DNA of 44,017 nt from Planctomycetota bacterium (lineage in GTDB: Bacteria; Planctomycetota; Brocadiia; JAADGH01): positions 13,269-57,285 of the forward strand of contig JAADGH010000126.1 of the NCBI GenBank assembly GCA_013152475.1, written 5' to 3'. The notes below the pieces were generated by a model. The model worked only from the letters and a program-made list of their open reading frames with translations. It was not told where the DNA came from and made no database searches. Positions 24,576 to 34,379 of the stretch are shown here, one piece after another (position 1 is the stretch's first letter; the number at the start of each line of letters is the position of its first letter). A program made the translations under genes and the position numbers.

Positions 24576-25142
24576 CTATTTTTTGTCAGGCCCTGCTTCT
24601 GCCTCGGCGTCCGTGTCCACTGCCTCTTTGGCTTCGGTCGGCTCCTCTTTCGGCCCTGGCGACGTCGCCTCGCCCTGTGGCTCCTCTTCTGCTTGGGCTT
24701 CCGCGTCGGGAGCCGCGACCTCGGGCTGTTCCTTCTTCTCCACCTTGGGCGCATCGGCCTTAGGCTTCTTCACGGCCTCCTCATCTTCCCCAACCAACTC
24801 GAACAACACCTGCGGGGCATTGTCGCCCAGTCGCCGCTCGTCCAGGTGCAGAATACGCGTGTATCCGCCGTTGCGATCCTGGTAGCGCGGGGCGATGTCG
24901 TCGAAGAGCTTGCTGACCACATCCCGATCCTGCAGGAACGAGAGCGCACGGCGACGGCTGTGCAGCGATCCTTCCTTGGCCAGGGTAATCACCTTTTCGG
25001 CCAGCCCTCGGGCCTCCTTGGCCTTGGCCGCTGTGGTACGGATTCGTTCATGTGTGAGCAGGCTCACGGCCAAGTTCCGTCGAAGCGCCTTTCGGTGGCT
25101 CGACGTACGGCCCAATTTTCTGCCTTTCTTCTTGTGGCGCAT
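24576..25142 (-). CDS. rplQ: 50S ribosomal protein L17 with long acidic tail
   Basis: The first ~118 of 188 residues are a normal L17 ('[20 protein letters not shown]...', ending 'QVLFELVG'). It sits near the exit tunnel of the 50S subunit. A tail of about 70 residues rich in Glu, Ala, Pro and Lys follows and is unlikely to fold. ATG at 25142 overlaps the rpoA stop (TGATG) and gives the canonical N-terminus. Confidence 0.96.
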   Translation of the reverse strand: MRHKKKGRKLGRTSSHRKALRRNLAVSLLTHERIRTTAAKAKEARGLAEKVITLAKEGSLHSRRRALSFLQDRDVVSKLFDDIAPRYQDRNGGYTRILHLDERRLGDNAPQVLFELVGEDEEAVKKPKADAPKVEKKEQPEVAAPDAEAQAEEEPQGEATSPGPKEEPTEAKEAVDTDAEAEAGPDKK

Positions 25143-26140
25143 CAGCACTCAACCTCCTTGAGGTCCATGCCGAGTGAGAGGCCCAGTTCCGCCAGCTTGT
25201 CCTCGATCTCACTCAGGGACGTCTTTCCGAAATTTCGGATGGCGAGCATATCTTCCTTGGTGCGGGTGACGATCTCGCGGATCGTCTTGATGTTCTCCGC
25301 CTGCAGGCAGTTCGATGCTCGGACGGAAAGCTCCAATTCCGTCACCGGCATATCGAGCTTGCGAATCAGTTCGGCCTGGTCGGCCGCCGGCAGTCGCGTG
25401 CCTGCTGCGGCCCCTTCGCGGAGCATTTGCTCGCCAATTTCGTAGTATTGCACGAAGGCGTTCAGGTGCTTTCGAATGATCTTCGACGCCTCCACCATCG
25501 CATCCTCGGGGGAGATGGAGCCGTTTGTCCATACCTGCATAAGCAGACGATCGTAATTCACCCGCTGCCCCACGCGGCTGTCTTCGATACGGTATTCCAC
25601 CCGAGTCACCGGCGAAAAATGGGAATCGATGGGAATGACGCCGATTTCCTGCTCGCCCACATCGTTGTCCTCGGCGGTGGTGTATCCCCGTCCCCTTTTC
25701 ACCTGAATCTCTCCGACGAAGTGCGTCTCCTCTGTGATCGTTGCGATGTGCTGCTTCTTGTCGATGATCTCAACATCGGCATCGCAGAGGATATCCGCCC
25801 CGGTCACATCCCCGGGTTTGTGCTTGTCGATCTTGAGGGTCTTCACTCCATCGGTATGCATCTTGACTACAAGGCTTTTGATATTCAGGATGATTTCAGC
25901 GACATCCTCGACGATGCCGGGTAGCGTGCTGAACTCATGCTGTACGCCCTGGAAGTGCACCGAGAATGCGGCCGCGCCCTCGATAGACGAGAGCAGCGCT
26001 CTCCGTAGGCTGTTGCCGACAGTCGTTCCGAAGCCTCGCTCGAACGGCTCTGCGATAAATCTCGCATACGTGTCGGTCTTCGTTTCTTCCTCACAGATCA
26101 CGCGGGTCGGCAGTTCAAAACCTCGCCACCTTATGCGCAT
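25142..26140 (-). CDS. rpoA: DNA-directed RNA polymerase subunit alpha
   Basis: 332 residues, the usual length. The N-terminal domain (1 to ~235) has the dimerisation segment '[19 protein letters not shown]'. A linker follows, then the C-terminal domain ('[19 protein letters not shown]', '[14 protein letters not shown]'). The arginine that contacts UP-element DNA (Arg265 of E. coli) is retained. It assembles the polymerase core and binds activators. It follows rpsD by 52 bases. Confidence 0.98.
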   Translation of the reverse strand: MRIRWRGFELPTRVICEEETKTDTYARFIAEPFERGFGTTVGNSLRRALLSSIEGAAAFSVHFQGVQHEFSTLPGIVEDVAEIILNIKSLVVKMHTDGVKTLKIDKHKPGDVTGADILCDADVEIIDKKQHIATITEETHFVGEIQVKRGRGYTTAEDNDVGEQEIGVIPIDSHFSPVTRVEYRIEDSRVGQRVNYDRLLMQVWTNGSISPEDAMVEASKIIRKHLNAFVQYYEIGEQMLREGAAAGTRLPAADQAELIRKLDMPVTELELSVRASNCLQAENIKTIREIVTRTKEDMLAIRNFGKTSLSEIEDKLAELGLSLGMDLKEVEC

Positions 26141-26192
26141 TTACCGTCCTCCCGTAGATCAGACGTTGTTTTGGACGTGTTCAAGTATGCTT

Positions 26193-26819
26193 CTACCGCG
26201 AGCAGAGCTCGACGACCAATTGCACCTCGACCAGCAGACTTGCATCATCCGCCGTCGGCAGACTTCGCACTCGGCCTTCGAGGGGCTCCGGCTGGACCTC
26301 CAGCCACCCGGGGACTTCGGCGTCCTTGCTCGCCTCCAGGTTTACCTGCAGGCGGCCCGCGGTCTTTTCCGATTTTTTCAGCGTAACGACGTCCCCCTTT
26401 CTTACCATGTATGACGGGACATCCAGTTTTCGGCCGTTCACACAGATGTGTCCGTGCGAGACCAATTGCCGCGCGTCCCGGCGGGACAGTCCCCATCCGA
26501 GGAGATAGACCGCATTGTCCAGACGGCGCTCGGTAAGGGCCAAAAGGTTCTCCCCCGTATTGCCCTTCATCTGCTCAGCCATGGAGAAGATCCTCCGGAA
26601 CTGCCCTTCGTTCATTCCGAAGAAGCGTTTCAGCTTCTGCTTCTCGCGAAGGTGGGAGGCGTATTCCGAGGGCCCCCCCCGACGCCAGTGGTGCATTCCT
26701 GGCGGGTACTGGTTCCGCTCGAAGGCGCACTTCACTGTATGGCATCGGAAGCCCTTCAAGTAGAGCTTCATGCCTTCGCGGCGACACAATTTGCATTGAG
26801 GACCGGTAAGTCTGGACAT
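26193..26819 (-). CDS. rpsD: 30S ribosomal protein S4, zinc-binding type
   Basis: 208 residues. The N-terminus carries four cysteines (Cys9, Cys12, Cys26, Cys31) that form the zinc site of the C+ form of S4. The central S4 RNA-binding domain is intact ('RRLDNAVYLLGWGLSRRDARQLVSHGHICVNG', in two parts). It starts 30S assembly and, in many bacteria, represses the alpha operon. Confidence 0.97.
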   Translation of the reverse strand: MSRLTGPQCKLCRREGMKLYLKGFRCHTVKCAFERNQYPPGMHHWRRGGPSEYASHLREKQKLKRFFGMNEGQFRRIFSMAEQMKGNTGENLLALTERRLDNAVYLLGWGLSRRDARQLVSHGHICVNGRKLDVPSYMVRKGDVVTLKKSEKTAGRLQVNLEASKDAEVPGWLEVQPEPLEGRVRSLPTADDASLLVEVQLVVELCSR

Positions 26820-26844
26820 CTGCGTTTCCTTCTACTCTGCGTGT

Positions 26845-27222
26845 TCACACCCGGCGCTTTTTCCGCGGCCGACAGCCGTTGTGCGGAAGCGGGGTGACGT
26901 CTTCGATCGCTCTCACCGTGAGCCCGGCGCTCTGCAGCGCCGTAATGGCCGACTCCCGACCGGATCCCGGGCCCTTAACCTTGATCTCGATTTCTTTCAC
27001 GCCGAATTTTTTCGCCTTCTCGGCAACCGCCTCGGCGGCGCGCTGCGCGGCAAAGGGCGTGCTCTTGCGGGACCCCTTGTAGCCTATCGTTCCTGCAGTG
27101 TTCCAACAGAGAGCATCGCCGTTCATGTCGGTAATGGTTATCACCGTGTTGTTGAACGTCGCCTTGATATGGGCAACCGCCTTGACAACGTTCCTTCGCA
27201 CCCTGCGTTTTGTCTTCGCCAT
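26845..27222 (-). CDS. rpsK: 30S ribosomal protein S11
   Basis: 125 residues with the family's '[19 protein letters not shown]' near residue 17, '[14 protein letters not shown]' and the conserved end '[18 protein letters not shown]'. It belongs to the 30S platform. It lies between rpsM and rpsD with gaps of 19 and 25 bases. Confidence 0.98.
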   Translation of the reverse strand: MAKTKRRVRRNVVKAVAHIKATFNNTVITITDMNGDALCWNTAGTIGYKGSRKSTPFAAQRAAEAVAEKAKKFGVKEIEIKVKGPGSGRESAITALQSAGLTVRAIEDVTPLPHNGCRPRKKRRV

Positions 27223-27241
27223 TGCTTCCTACCTTGCCTGT

Positions 27242-27631
27242 CTATCCACGGCTGACGTCTTTCACACCCTTCTTGCCCGCCACGGTCTTTCTCGGGCCCT
27301 TGCGCGTGCGCGCGTTCGTTTTCGTGCGCTGTCCGCGAACGGGCAAACCGAGACGGTGGCGTATGCCCCGATAGCACTTGATCTCCCGAAGGCGGTTCAC
27401 GTTCTGCGCTTCCTGTCGCCTGAGCTGGCCTTCGATGATATAGTTCTTCTCGATATGGCTGCCGAGGCGGCTGAGTTCATCTTCGGTCAAGTCCTTCCCC
27501 CGGACGCTCTCGTCGATGTCCGTGGCCTTCAGAATCTCGTGCGACGTGACATCGCCGATGCCGTAGATGTAGGTCAGAGCGATCACAATGCGCTTGTCGT
27601 TTGGGACGTCGACACCCAAAATTCGCGGCAT
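27242..27631 (-). CDS. rpsM: 30S ribosomal protein S13
   Basis: 129 residues starting '[15 protein letters not shown]' with 'ALTYIYGIG' and the basic end '[17 protein letters not shown]', all typical. It contacts the P-site tRNA and bridges to the 50S subunit in the 30S head. It lies 13 bases after rpmJ. Confidence 0.98.
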   Translation of the reverse strand: MPRILGVDVPNDKRIVIALTYIYGIGDVTSHEILKATDIDESVRGKDLTEDELSRLGSHIEKNYIIEGQLRRQEAQNVNRLREIKCYRGIRHRLGLPVRGQRTKTNARTRKGPRKTVAGKKGVKDVSRG

Positions 27632-27644
27632 TCTTCGCCTCCTC

Positions 27645-27761
27645 TTACTTTCCTTGACGCTGCTTGTGCCGAGGGTTCGTGCAGATCACTCTCACGACCC
27701 CCCGCCGGCGCACCACTTTACAGTTCTCACAAATCCGCTTGACTGATGCTCGTACCTTCAT
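27645..27761 (-). CDS. rpmJ: 50S ribosomal protein L36, zinc-binding type
   Basis: A 38-codon gene starting '[17 protein letters not shown]' and ending '[13 protein letters not shown]'. The zinc ligands are Cys11, Cys14, Cys27 and His32, so it is the C+ form. It fits the standard infA-rpmJ-rpsM order, 16 bases after infA. Confidence 0.97.
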   Translation of the reverse strand: MKVRASVKRICENCKVVRRRGVVRVICTNPRHKQRQGK

Positions 27762-27777
27762 CGCTGTCGCCTCTTCT

Positions 27778-27993
27778 CTACGACCGATACACGATCCGAC
27801 CCTTGGTCAGATCGTAAGGGGACATCTCGATCGTCACGGTGTCTCCCGGCAAAATACGAATGAAATTCATGCGCATCTTGCCCGATACGTGCGCCATGAC
27901 TTCGTGTCCGTTCTCAAGCACCACCCTGAACATCGCGTTCGGCAGCGATTCCTTCACGGTGGCTTCCACTCGGATCGGCTCTTCCTTCGCCAT
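27778..27993 (-). CDS. infA: Translation initiation factor IF-1
   Basis: 71 residues forming one S1/OB fold ('[18 protein letters not shown]', '[22 protein letters not shown]' in two parts). IF-1 binds the 30S A site during initiation. Length and ending ('KGRIVYRS') are typical, and the position between map and rpmJ is standard. Confidence 0.98.
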   Translation of the reverse strand: MAKEEPIRVEATVKESLPNAMFRVVLENGHEVMAHVSGKMRMNFIRILPGDTVTIEMSPYDLTKGRIVYRS

Positions 27994-28015
27994 AGCGCTT
28001 CCCTTTGTACCTTCC

Positions 28016-28786
28016 CTAAACCGTCAGAATATCCGCCCGCCCCTTTGTTACCGCCACGGTGTGCTCCCAATGGGCCGACAGCTTGCGGTCGGCGGTCACC
28101 ACCGTCCAGCGATTTGCCAGGACCTCCGTCGCGTACGTCCCCTGGTTCACCATCGGCTCTATGGCCAATGTGATCCCCGGCCGGAGAACCGTGTCCCTCC
28201 CTGCGCCGATTACGCTCACATAATTCGGCACCCGCGGGTTTTCGTGCAGCTCCCTGCCAATCCCGTGCCCCGTATACTCTCGAACGACCGAATACCCCTC
28301 GCCTTCCACGTACGTCTGAACGACCCGGGAGACGTCGGACACCCTCGCACCCGCCCGCGCGGCGTCGATGGCCAGATCCAGTGACTCACGGCACACGCGA
28401 CTCAGGCGCGCCGCATCATCCGACACGTCACCAACGCCCAACGTAATCGCTGCATCGGCGCAGTACCCGTTGAGGCTCACCCCCACATCGATACTCAGAA
28501 GATCCCCTTCCTCCAACTTCCGCGGACCCGGAATCCCATGGACGACTTCCTCATTAACCGACGTACAAATCGAACACGGGTACGGTCCGTGCGCCGGCGA
28601 CGGCGAGTACCCCTTGAATACAGGCACCCCCCCCCGCGTCCGGATCAACTCCTCCACGATCTTGTCAAGCCGCCCCGTCGTCACGCCCACCTGCGCTTCC
28701 CCCCCCATCCTATCGAGCACCTCCGCGACAATCCGGCCTGCGGCTCTCATCCGCTTGATCTCGCCACGCCGCTTCGGTACCGCCAT
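28016..28786 (-). CDS. map: Type I methionine aminopeptidase
   Basis: 256 residues. It removes the initiator methionine from nascent proteins. All five metal ligands are visible: Asp in 'LSIDVGV' and 'YCADAAI', His in '[11 protein letters not shown]', Glu in 'LAIEPMV' and Glu in 'SAHWEHTV'. No N-terminal zinc finger is present (type Ia). Start and adk stop overlap by one base (TAATG). Confidence 0.97.
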   Translation of the reverse strand: MAVPKRRGEIKRMRAAGRIVAEVLDRMGGEAQVGVTTGRLDKIVEELIRTRGGVPVFKGYSPSPAHGPYPCSICTSVNEEVVHGIPGPRKLEEGDLLSIDVGVSLNGYCADAAITLGVGDVSDDAARLSRVCRESLDLAIDAARAGARVSDVSRVVQTYVEGEGYSVVREYTGHGIGRELHENPRVPNYVSVIGAGRDTVLRPGITLAIEPMVNQGTYATEVLANRWTVVTADRKLSAHWEHTVAVTKGRADILTV

Positions 28787-29436
28787 TATGAGTCGCTTTC
28801 CCCACCCAGCCCCAGCGCCTTCACCACGCCCTGGTGAATTTCCTCCACATCGCCCGATGCGGGAATTTCCGTCAGCACCCCGGCGCCCCGATAGTAGTCC
28901 ACCAGTTCGGCCGTCTCTTTCCGGTAGACCCGTAGGCGTTCCCGAATAGCCTCCGGCTGGTCGTCGCTCCGGTGAAACAGTTCACCGCCGCACTTGTCGC
29001 ATTTGCCTTCCTGTTTCGGAGGCATGTAGGTCAAATGGTAGATCGCCCCACAGCGTTTGCACGTCCGCCGCTTCGACAGCCGCTCGACCACCGTCTCCTC
29101 ATCCACATCGAAATAGACCACGACATCGGGGGACTGGTTCTTTCCGTCCAGCGCCTTGGCCTGTTCGATACTTCGGGGGAACCCATCCAGCAGGTACCCC
29201 CGCTTGCAGTCGTCCGCCTGGAGCCGTTCCAGAACAACGGCAATGATGACGTCATTCGGCACCAGCTCCCCGGCGTCCATGTAGCTCTTGGCCTTGAGGC
29301 CCGTGGGGGTCTTCTTCGCCACGGCCTCCCGAAGCATGTCGCCGGTCGAAATATGCGGAACAGACTGATCGGCGGCAAGCATCTTCGCCTGCGTGCCTTT
29401 GCCTGCGCCGGGGGGACCGAGGAATATGGCTTTCAC
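28786..29436 (-). CDS. adk: Adenylate kinase, zinc-type LID
   Basis: 216 residues. It interconverts ATP + AMP and 2 ADP. The P-loop 'GPPGAGKGTQ' is at residues 7-16. The LID domain carries 'CKRCG...CDKCGG', a four-cysteine zinc site as in Gram-positive and thermophile enzymes. GTG start overlaps the secY stop (GTGA). Confidence 0.97.
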   Translation of the reverse strand: MKAIFLGPPGAGKGTQAKMLAADQSVPHISTGDMLREAVAKKTPTGLKAKSYMDAGELVPNDVIIAVVLERLQADDCKRGYLLDGFPRSIEQAKALDGKNQSPDVVVYFDVDEETVVERLSKRRTCKRCGAIYHLTYMPPKQEGKCDKCGGELFHRSDDQPEAIRERLRVYRKETAELVDYYRGAGVLTEIPASGDVEEIHQGVVKALGLGGESDS

Positions 29437-30833
29437 AGGCTTCTTCCTCCTCTCCGTCGTCCGCCGCTCCGGGACCGCCGCATGAAGCCGTCATAGTGGC
29501 GCATAACCAGGTGCGACTCGATTTTTTTGACAAGGTCGAGGGCAACCCCTACGACAATCAGAAGGCTCGTGCCGCCATAGAACCCCGTAATCGTCCAGTC
29601 CACATGCATGCTCGTTGTCATCAGCGACGGCACGATGGCGATCACGGCCAGAAACGCCGCGCCCGGCAGCGTAATCCGCGTCATCAGGCGCTCCAGGTAC
29701 TCGGCCGTCCGCCGCCCGGGGCGAATACCCAGAATGAATGTGCCGTGCTCTTTCATGTTGTTCGCCATCTCCTGAGGGTTGAACTGAACAGCCGTCCAGA
29801 AGAAACAGAACACAAAGATCATCGCCATGTAGAACACGATGTATAGGAACGAACCGCCTCGAAGCTGTTCGGAGATGAACTGCCAGAAACGGAACCCGAA
29901 TGTTCCTGTCCATCCGTTCGACTGATACCACGACAACACCCCGGTTGCGATGGTCGCCGGGAACATAAGCAGCGACTGCGCAAAGATGATCGGGATGACC
30001 CCCGCCTGATTCACCCGCAAGGGCAGATAGTGCTTCTGCCCCACATATACCCGCCGCCCTCGAGTATGGCTTGCCTGCTGAAAAGGGATCCTCCGCTGGC
30101 CTTCGGTAATGAACACTACGCCGATAACGACCCCCACGAACATGGCCAGTAGCAGCACAATCTTGCCCGGACCGATCTCCCCGATCTCCGGGTTCAGGCT
30201 AAACGTGGCCTGTCTCGCCAGCCGCATGATGCCCACGGGCAAGCGATCCAGGATATTCACCATGATGATCAGGCTGATGCCGTTCCCGATGCCGAACTCG
30301 TCAATCTGCTCGCCGATCCACATGAGCAGCATGGTCCCCGTGGTCATGAGCACCGCCGACATAAGCACAAAGCTCATGCCCGACGAGGGAAAGAATGGCC
30401 GCAGCGATTGGCTGCTGCGCAGGCCGGCGATGGTGATCGCCCCCTGCACCAGGCAAAGCCCCACGGTGGCCAGTCGCGTATATTGTTGGATCCGTTTCCT
30501 ACCAACCTCCCCCTCGCGTTGCAACCGCTCCAGGGCCGGGACGACGCTCGTAAGCAACTGAAAGATGATGGACGCGCTGATGTACGGCATCACTCCGAGC
30601 CCAAACACGGCGCAACGCCCGAAGGCCCCGCCCGCAAAGAGGTCCATCAGGCCCAGAAGCCTGCCCGCCACGCTGTTCTGCGAGGCCTTTTCGTAGGTCC
30701 CGACCAGGCCAGGCACGTCCACGCCGGGGACCGGCACATACACCCCTAACCGGCACAGGGCCAGCAGCAGGAATGTGATGAGCAACTTCCGACGAAGATC
30801 CGGAACGCGGAAAATGTCTTCGACCGTACTCAA
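29433..30833 (-). CDS. secY: Protein translocase subunit SecY
   Basis: 466 residues with about ten membrane helices. It forms the channel of the Sec translocon, used by the secreted proteins elsewhere in this window. The conserved 'PYISASIIFQLL' and the plug region ('FGRCAVFGLGVMPYI') are present. The final tail is rich in Arg, Ser and Gly ('RRSRSGGRRRGGRSL'). It starts with TTG at 30833 after AGGAG, three bases after the rplO stop. Confidence 0.97.
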   Translation of the reverse strand: MSTVEDIFRVPDLRRKLLITFLLLALCRLGVYVPVPGVDVPGLVGTYEKASQNSVAGRLLGLMDLFAGGAFGRCAVFGLGVMPYISASIIFQLLTSVVPALERLQREGEVGRKRIQQYTRLATVGLCLVQGAITIAGLRSSQSLRPFFPSSGMSFVLMSAVLMTTGTMLLMWIGEQIDEFGIGNGISLIIMVNILDRLPVGIMRLARQATFSLNPEIGEIGPGKIVLLLAMFVGVVIGVVFITEGQRRIPFQQASHTRGRRVYVGQKHYLPLRVNQAGVIPIIFAQSLLMFPATIATGVLSWYQSNGWTGTFGFRFWQFISEQLRGGSFLYIVFYMAMIFVFCFFWTAVQFNPQEMANNMKEHGTFILGIRPGRRTAEYLERLMTRITLPGAAFLAVIAIVPSLMTTSMHVDWTITGFYGGTSLLIVVGVALDLVKKIESHLVMRHYDGFMRRSRSGGRRRGGRSL

Positions 30834-30836
30834 GCG

Positions 30837-31280
30837 CTAAATCTCCTGGACATTTCCTCCGGCTTTCTGGATCTTCCGAACGGCGCTCGTGCTGAACTTG
30901 CTCGCAGCCACCGTCAGTGCAATTTTGATCTCCCCCCCGCCCAGAACTTTCACTCCATCGAGCCCCTTCTTGAAGAGGCCCGCCTTCGCCATCGCATCCG
31001 GGTTGACCGTGCTGCCCGGCTCAAAGCCATTCAGGTCGCCCACATTTACGATAGCGTACTGCTTCTTAAAGTTTGCATTGTTGAAGCCACGCTTGGGAAG
31101 GCGGCGGAACAGAGGCATCTGCCCGCCCTGGTCGAGAATCCTGCCGCCAAAACCCGATCTGGATCTTTGCCCCTTGTGCCCGCGAGTGCTGGTCTTGCCG
31201 TGTCCCGATCCCGTCCCGCACCCGACACGTTTCCGCCGTTTTCTCTTTGTCGGGGTGGCCTTGACGTCGGTCAGATTCAT
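30837..31280 (-). CDS. rplO: 50S ribosomal protein L15
   Basis: 147 residues starting '[20 protein letters not shown]' with the glycine-rich '[16 protein letters not shown]' and '[15 protein letters not shown]' that mark the family. It overlaps the rpsE stop by 4 bases, so no L30 gene lies between them. Confidence 0.97.
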   Translation of the reverse strand: MNLTDVKATPTKRKRRKRVGCGTGSGHGKTSTRGHKGQRSRSGFGGRILDQGGQMPLFRRLPKRGFNNANFKKQYAIVNVGDLNGFEPGSTVNPDAMAKAGLFKKGLDGVKVLGGGEIKIALTVAASKFSTSAVRKIQKAGGNVQEI

Positions 31281-31780
31281 TCCAGTTCCACTCCTCTCAG
31301 CCTTGCAACGTCCTCCTTCGTACGGAGGTCCCTCAGCCCCGCCAGCGTCGCCTTGGCCAGATTGATAGGGTTGTTGCTGCCAAAGGATTTCGTAAGGATA
31401 TTCTTGATCCCCGCGAGTTCAACGATAGCCCGGACGGCTGCGCCGGCGATGATGCCCGTTCCGGGCGACGCCGGTTTCAGCAGGACGCGGGCCGCGCCGT
31501 ATCGACCCATCACCATGTGCGGGATCGTGCCGCCCTTCAGATTCACCCTCACAAGATTCTTTTTGCCGTCTTTCACCGCCTTTTCGACGGCCATCGGCAC
31601 CTCGTTCGCTTTGCCGAAGCCAATGCCGACCGTCGCCCCACGGTCACCAACGACCACAAGGGCGCTGAAGCTGAACCGCCGCCCGCCCTTGACCACCGTG
31701 GCGCAACGGTTAATGCCCTTCTCAATCACCTTGTCCTCAAGGACGCCTTCCCTCTCGGTTCTTTCTTCCGGTGCACTCAC
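31277..31780 (-). CDS. rpsE: 30S ribosomal protein S5
   Basis: 167 residues with GTG start. The RNA-binding part '[20 protein letters not shown]' begins near residue 24 and '[18 protein letters not shown]'-type sequence (here '[18 protein letters not shown]') gives the S5 C-terminal domain. It acts in decoding accuracy near the mRNA entry site. Confidence 0.97.
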   Translation of the reverse strand: MSAPEERTEREGVLEDKVIEKGINRCATVVKGGRRFSFSALVVVGDRGATVGIGFGKANEVPMAVEKAVKDGKKNLVRVNLKGGTIPHMVMGRYGAARVLLKPASPGTGIIAGAAVRAIVELAGIKNILTKSFGSNNPINLAKATLAGLRDLRTKEDVARLRGVELE

Positions 31781-31792
31781 GCAATTGCTCCG

Positions 31793-32161
31793 CTAAAACT
31801 GCAATCCGGCCTCTCGCGCCGCCTCACTGAGGGCCTTTATTCGCCCGTGATATTTGTACCCGCCTCGGTCAAACACCACCTTCTTGATGCCCGCCGCCAG
31901 GGCCTTTTCGCCCAAGACCTTGCCAAGGGCCGCCGCCGCTGCTATGTTGCCACCGCTCTTGAGCTGCGCTTTCAGCTCTGGGGAGCCCGTGGAAACCGCG
32001 ACCAACGTCCTTCCATCAATATCGTCGATAATCTGGCAATACATGTTAGTCAGACTCCGGTAGACACTCAACCGGGGCCGATCAGCCGTGCCCGACACGG
32101 TTCGCCTCACGCGTCGGTGGCGCCTGTTATGTTGTCGTCTCTTTTCTTTTATGCGATCCAT
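31793..32161 (-). CDS. rplR: 50S ribosomal protein L18
   Basis: 122 residues with '[20 protein letters not shown]' and the conserved end '[20 protein letters not shown]' (two blocks). It binds 5S rRNA in the central protuberance. The gaps to rplF and rpsE are 12 bases each. Confidence 0.97.
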   Translation of the reverse strand: MDRIKEKRRQHNRRHRRVRRTVSGTADRPRLSVYRSLTNMYCQIIDDIDGRTLVAVSTGSPELKAQLKSGGNIAAAAALGKVLGEKALAAGIKKVVFDRGGYKYHGRIKALSEAAREAGLQF

Positions 32162-32173
32162 CTCTGACCATCT

Positions 32174-32755
32174 TTACTGGGTTGCAACAAAGGCCTTGCC
32201 GGCCTTCCTCCGTACGGTCTCCTCGGCGTACCGAATGCCCTTGCCCTTGTATGGCTCCGGGGGCTGAACGGCCCGAATCTTGGCCGCCACCTCGCCAACC
32301 AGTTGCTTGCTGGCTCCCTTGACGGTAAACTGCGTCGCCGACGCCACGTCGATTTCGATCCCCTGGGGAATCTCAAACCTGACCGGGTGGGCATATCCTA
32401 CATTCAGCTCCAACGTCTTGCCCTCTATCTTGGCGCTATAGCCGACGCCGACAATCTGGAGTTTCTTTTCAAACCCCTCGGCCACACCTTTGACCATATT
32501 GGCCGCATGGGCTCGTATCGTACCGTGCAGGGCCTTCATCCTTCGCGACTCGTCCTGCCGCTCAAAAACAACGACCGTCATCCGTTTTGTCTCTTGCTCA
32601 ACCAGTACGTCCTGTTCCTCGATCTTGGCGGTGATCCCCTGTGGCAGTTCCTGGGTCAGCTTGCCCTTGCTCCCCTCGACCGTAAGCACATCGGCGCTCA
32701 CCGAGGCCGTCACATCCTTCGGAACAGGAACCGGAAGTTTTCCGATCCGTGACAT
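32174..32755 (-). CDS. rplF: 50S ribosomal protein L6
   Basis: 193 residues starting 'MSRIGKLPVPVPKDVTAS', slightly longer than the usual ~178. The conserved C-terminal block reads 'PEPYKGKGIRYAEETVRRK'. It lies near the factor-binding site of the 50S subunit. The few additional C-terminal residues ('AGKAFVATQ') are unremarkable. Confidence 0.97.
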   Translation of the reverse strand: MSRIGKLPVPVPKDVTASVSADVLTVEGSKGKLTQELPQGITAKIEEQDVLVEQETKRMTVVVFERQDESRRMKALHGTIRAHAANMVKGVAEGFEKKLQIVGVGYSAKIEGKTLELNVGYAHPVRFEIPQGIEIDVASATQFTVKGASKQLVGEVAAKIRAVQPPEPYKGKGIRYAEETVRRKAGKAFVATQ

Positions 32756-32773
32756 CGTCTCAAATGCTCCTTT

Positions 32774-33172
32774 TCACCAGACCGTACAGACGACTTCGCC
32801 GCCCACATTGCTCCGGCGGCATTCCCGATCGCTCAGCATTCCCTTCGGGCTGGACACCACTGCAATGCCAAGCCCATCAAGGACGCGCGGCAGATCTCGG
32901 CTGCCCTTATAGATGCGGCACCCCGGCTTGCTGACGCGCTCGATTCCTGTAATCACATCTTCGCCATGCGAACCATATTTCAGGTAGATTCGGATGATCT
33001 GACCGGGATTCACATCCACGACCTTGAACTCCCCAATATACCCTTCTCGCTTCAGAACATTCAGAATGCCGATTTTCACGGTTGATGCGGGGACATCCAC
33101 AGATTCTTTCTTGTTCCGCAGCGCGTTCCGCATGCGCGTCAACATGTCTGCAATCGGGTCGGTCATCGTCAT
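32774..33172 (-). CDS. rpsH: 30S ribosomal protein S8
   Basis: 132 residues. ATG at 33172 is chosen: it yields 'MTMTDPIADMLTRMRNA', the canonical N-terminus, with GGAG nine bases upstream. An open frame continues further upstream but is not conserved. The end 'GEVVCTVW' and 'VVSSPKGMLSDRE' are typical. It binds 16S rRNA helix 21. Confidence 0.96.
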   Translation of the reverse strand: MTMTDPIADMLTRMRNALRNKKESVDVPASTVKIGILNVLKREGYIGEFKVVDVNPGQIIRIYLKYGSHGEDVITGIERVSKPGCRIYKGSRDLPRVLDGLGIAVVSSPKGMLSDRECRRSNVGGEVVCTVW

Positions 33173-33211
33173 TCCTGGACACTCCACAACTAAACCACAC
33201 AAACGAACCTG

Positions 33212-33397
33212 CTACCAGCTCGCCTTCCGCACGCCCGGAATCTCAGCCCGTGAGGCCAGGTTCCGGAAGCAGATTCGGCAAATGTCGAACTTCCGGTAGT
33301 ACGCCCGCGACCGCCCACACAACGCGCAGCGGTTGTACTTACGCGTCTTGAATTTGGGGGGGCGATTACTTTTTTCGATCAGCGCTTTTCGAGCCAT
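33212..33397 (-). CDS. rpsN: 30S ribosomal protein S14, short zinc type
   Basis: 61 residues with Cys24-x2-Cys27 and Cys40-x2-Cys43, the zinc ribbon of the type Z (C+) form. The end '[15 protein letters not shown]' is canonical. It lies 39 bases before rpsH and 19 bases after rplE. Confidence 0.97.
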   Translation of the reverse strand: MARKALIEKSNRPPKFKTRKYNRCALCGRSRAYYRKFDICRICFRNLASRAEIPGVRKASW

Positions 33398-33416
33398 CTT
33401 ACTCCATCCACAGCCA

Positions 33417-33956
33417 TCAAACTTTGAACGGCATGCCGAGTTGACTCAGCAATGCCTGGGATTCCTCGCTCGACTTTGCATCGACGACCAACGTCACCTG
33501 CAGCCCGCCGGCGTACTCATACTTGTCCGGGTCGACCTCGGGAAACACGAGCTGCTCCGCGATCCCCAGCGAGTAATTGCCGCTGCCGTCGAATGCCTCG
33601 ACCGGCAGGCCGCGGAAGTCGCGGATTCGCGGCATGGCAACACTGATCAGGCGATCAAGAAATTCATACATCCGCCTCCCACGCAGCGTCACCTTGCATC
33701 CGATGCGTGCGCCCTTCCGAAGCTTGAACCCCGAAACGGACTGCTTTGCCTTCGTCACCAAGGGCTGCTGCCCCGTAATCTGGGCAATCGCGCTGCAGGC
33801 GTCTTCGAGCCGCTTCGCCTCCTCGGTAGCCCTTCCCACACCCATATTCACCACAATCTTCACCAGCTTCGGCACCGCCATACGGTTCCGGTACCCAAAC
33901 TGCTCGGCAAGCTTCGGAACGATCTCGGTCTTGTATTTCTCAAGCAAACGCGCCAT
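33417..33956 (-). CDS. rplE: 50S ribosomal protein L5
   Basis: 179 residues, the usual length, with '[14 protein letters not shown]' near residue 28 and '[20 protein letters not shown]'. It binds 5S rRNA and touches the P-site tRNA. Confidence 0.98.
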   Translation of the reverse strand: MARLLEKYKTEIVPKLAEQFGYRNRMAVPKLVKIVVNMGVGRATEEAKRLEDACSAIAQITGQQPLVTKAKQSVSGFKLRKGARIGCKVTLRGRRMYEFLDRLISVAMPRIRDFRGLPVEAFDGSGNYSLGIAEQLVFPEVDPDKYEYAGGLQVTLVVDAKSSEESQALLSQLGMPFKV

Positions 33957-33980
33957 GTTTCAATCTCAACAACCCGCTGA

Positions 33981-34367
33981 CTAATCCTGCACACCAACCA
34001 ACTCGCCACACACCTTGCAATAGCGAAGCACGTTGTGCGTGGTCGCCCCCGACGCGGCGTCCTTCGGGACCCGCTCGATCCGAACGTTCACTCCCTTCTG
34101 GCACTTGTCGCAGAAGAGCATGACGTTGGACACATGGACAGGCGCTTCTCGCGTCATGCGTCCCCCCTGGGGATTCTTCTGCGAGGGCCGCACGTGCCGG
34201 TACTTGTAGTTCACCCCCTCGACAATGACCTGGTTCTTGTCCGTCAGCACCTTCAGCACACGCCCCCGGCTGCCTTTCGACTCCTGCCCCACCGGACGGC
34301 GGCTGGTATCCTTACACCCGGTGATGGCTTTTCGTATGACTACTACGTCGTTTCTTCGAATGTGCAT
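33981..34367 (-). CDS. rplX: 50S ribosomal protein L24 with zinc ribbon and KOW-domain insert
   Basis: 128 residues, longer than the usual ~105. The KOW domain carries an insert of about 14 residues ('TGCKDTSRRPVGQES') before 'KGSRGRVLKV'. The C-terminal part has Cys86-x2-Cys89 and Cys117-x2-Cys120, a zinc ribbon known from some bacterial L24 proteins. The core 'VIVEGVNYKYRHVRPSQKNP' is clear. L24 starts 50S assembly at the exit tunnel. Confidence 0.95.
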   Translation of the reverse strand: MHIRRNDVVVIRKAITGCKDTSRRPVGQESKGSRGRVLKVLTDKNQVIVEGVNYKYRHVRPSQKNPQGGRMTREAPVHVSNVMLFCDKCQKGVNVRIERVPKDAASGATTHNVLRYCKVCGELVGVQD

Positions 34368-34379
34368 TCCTCTGCTCCC

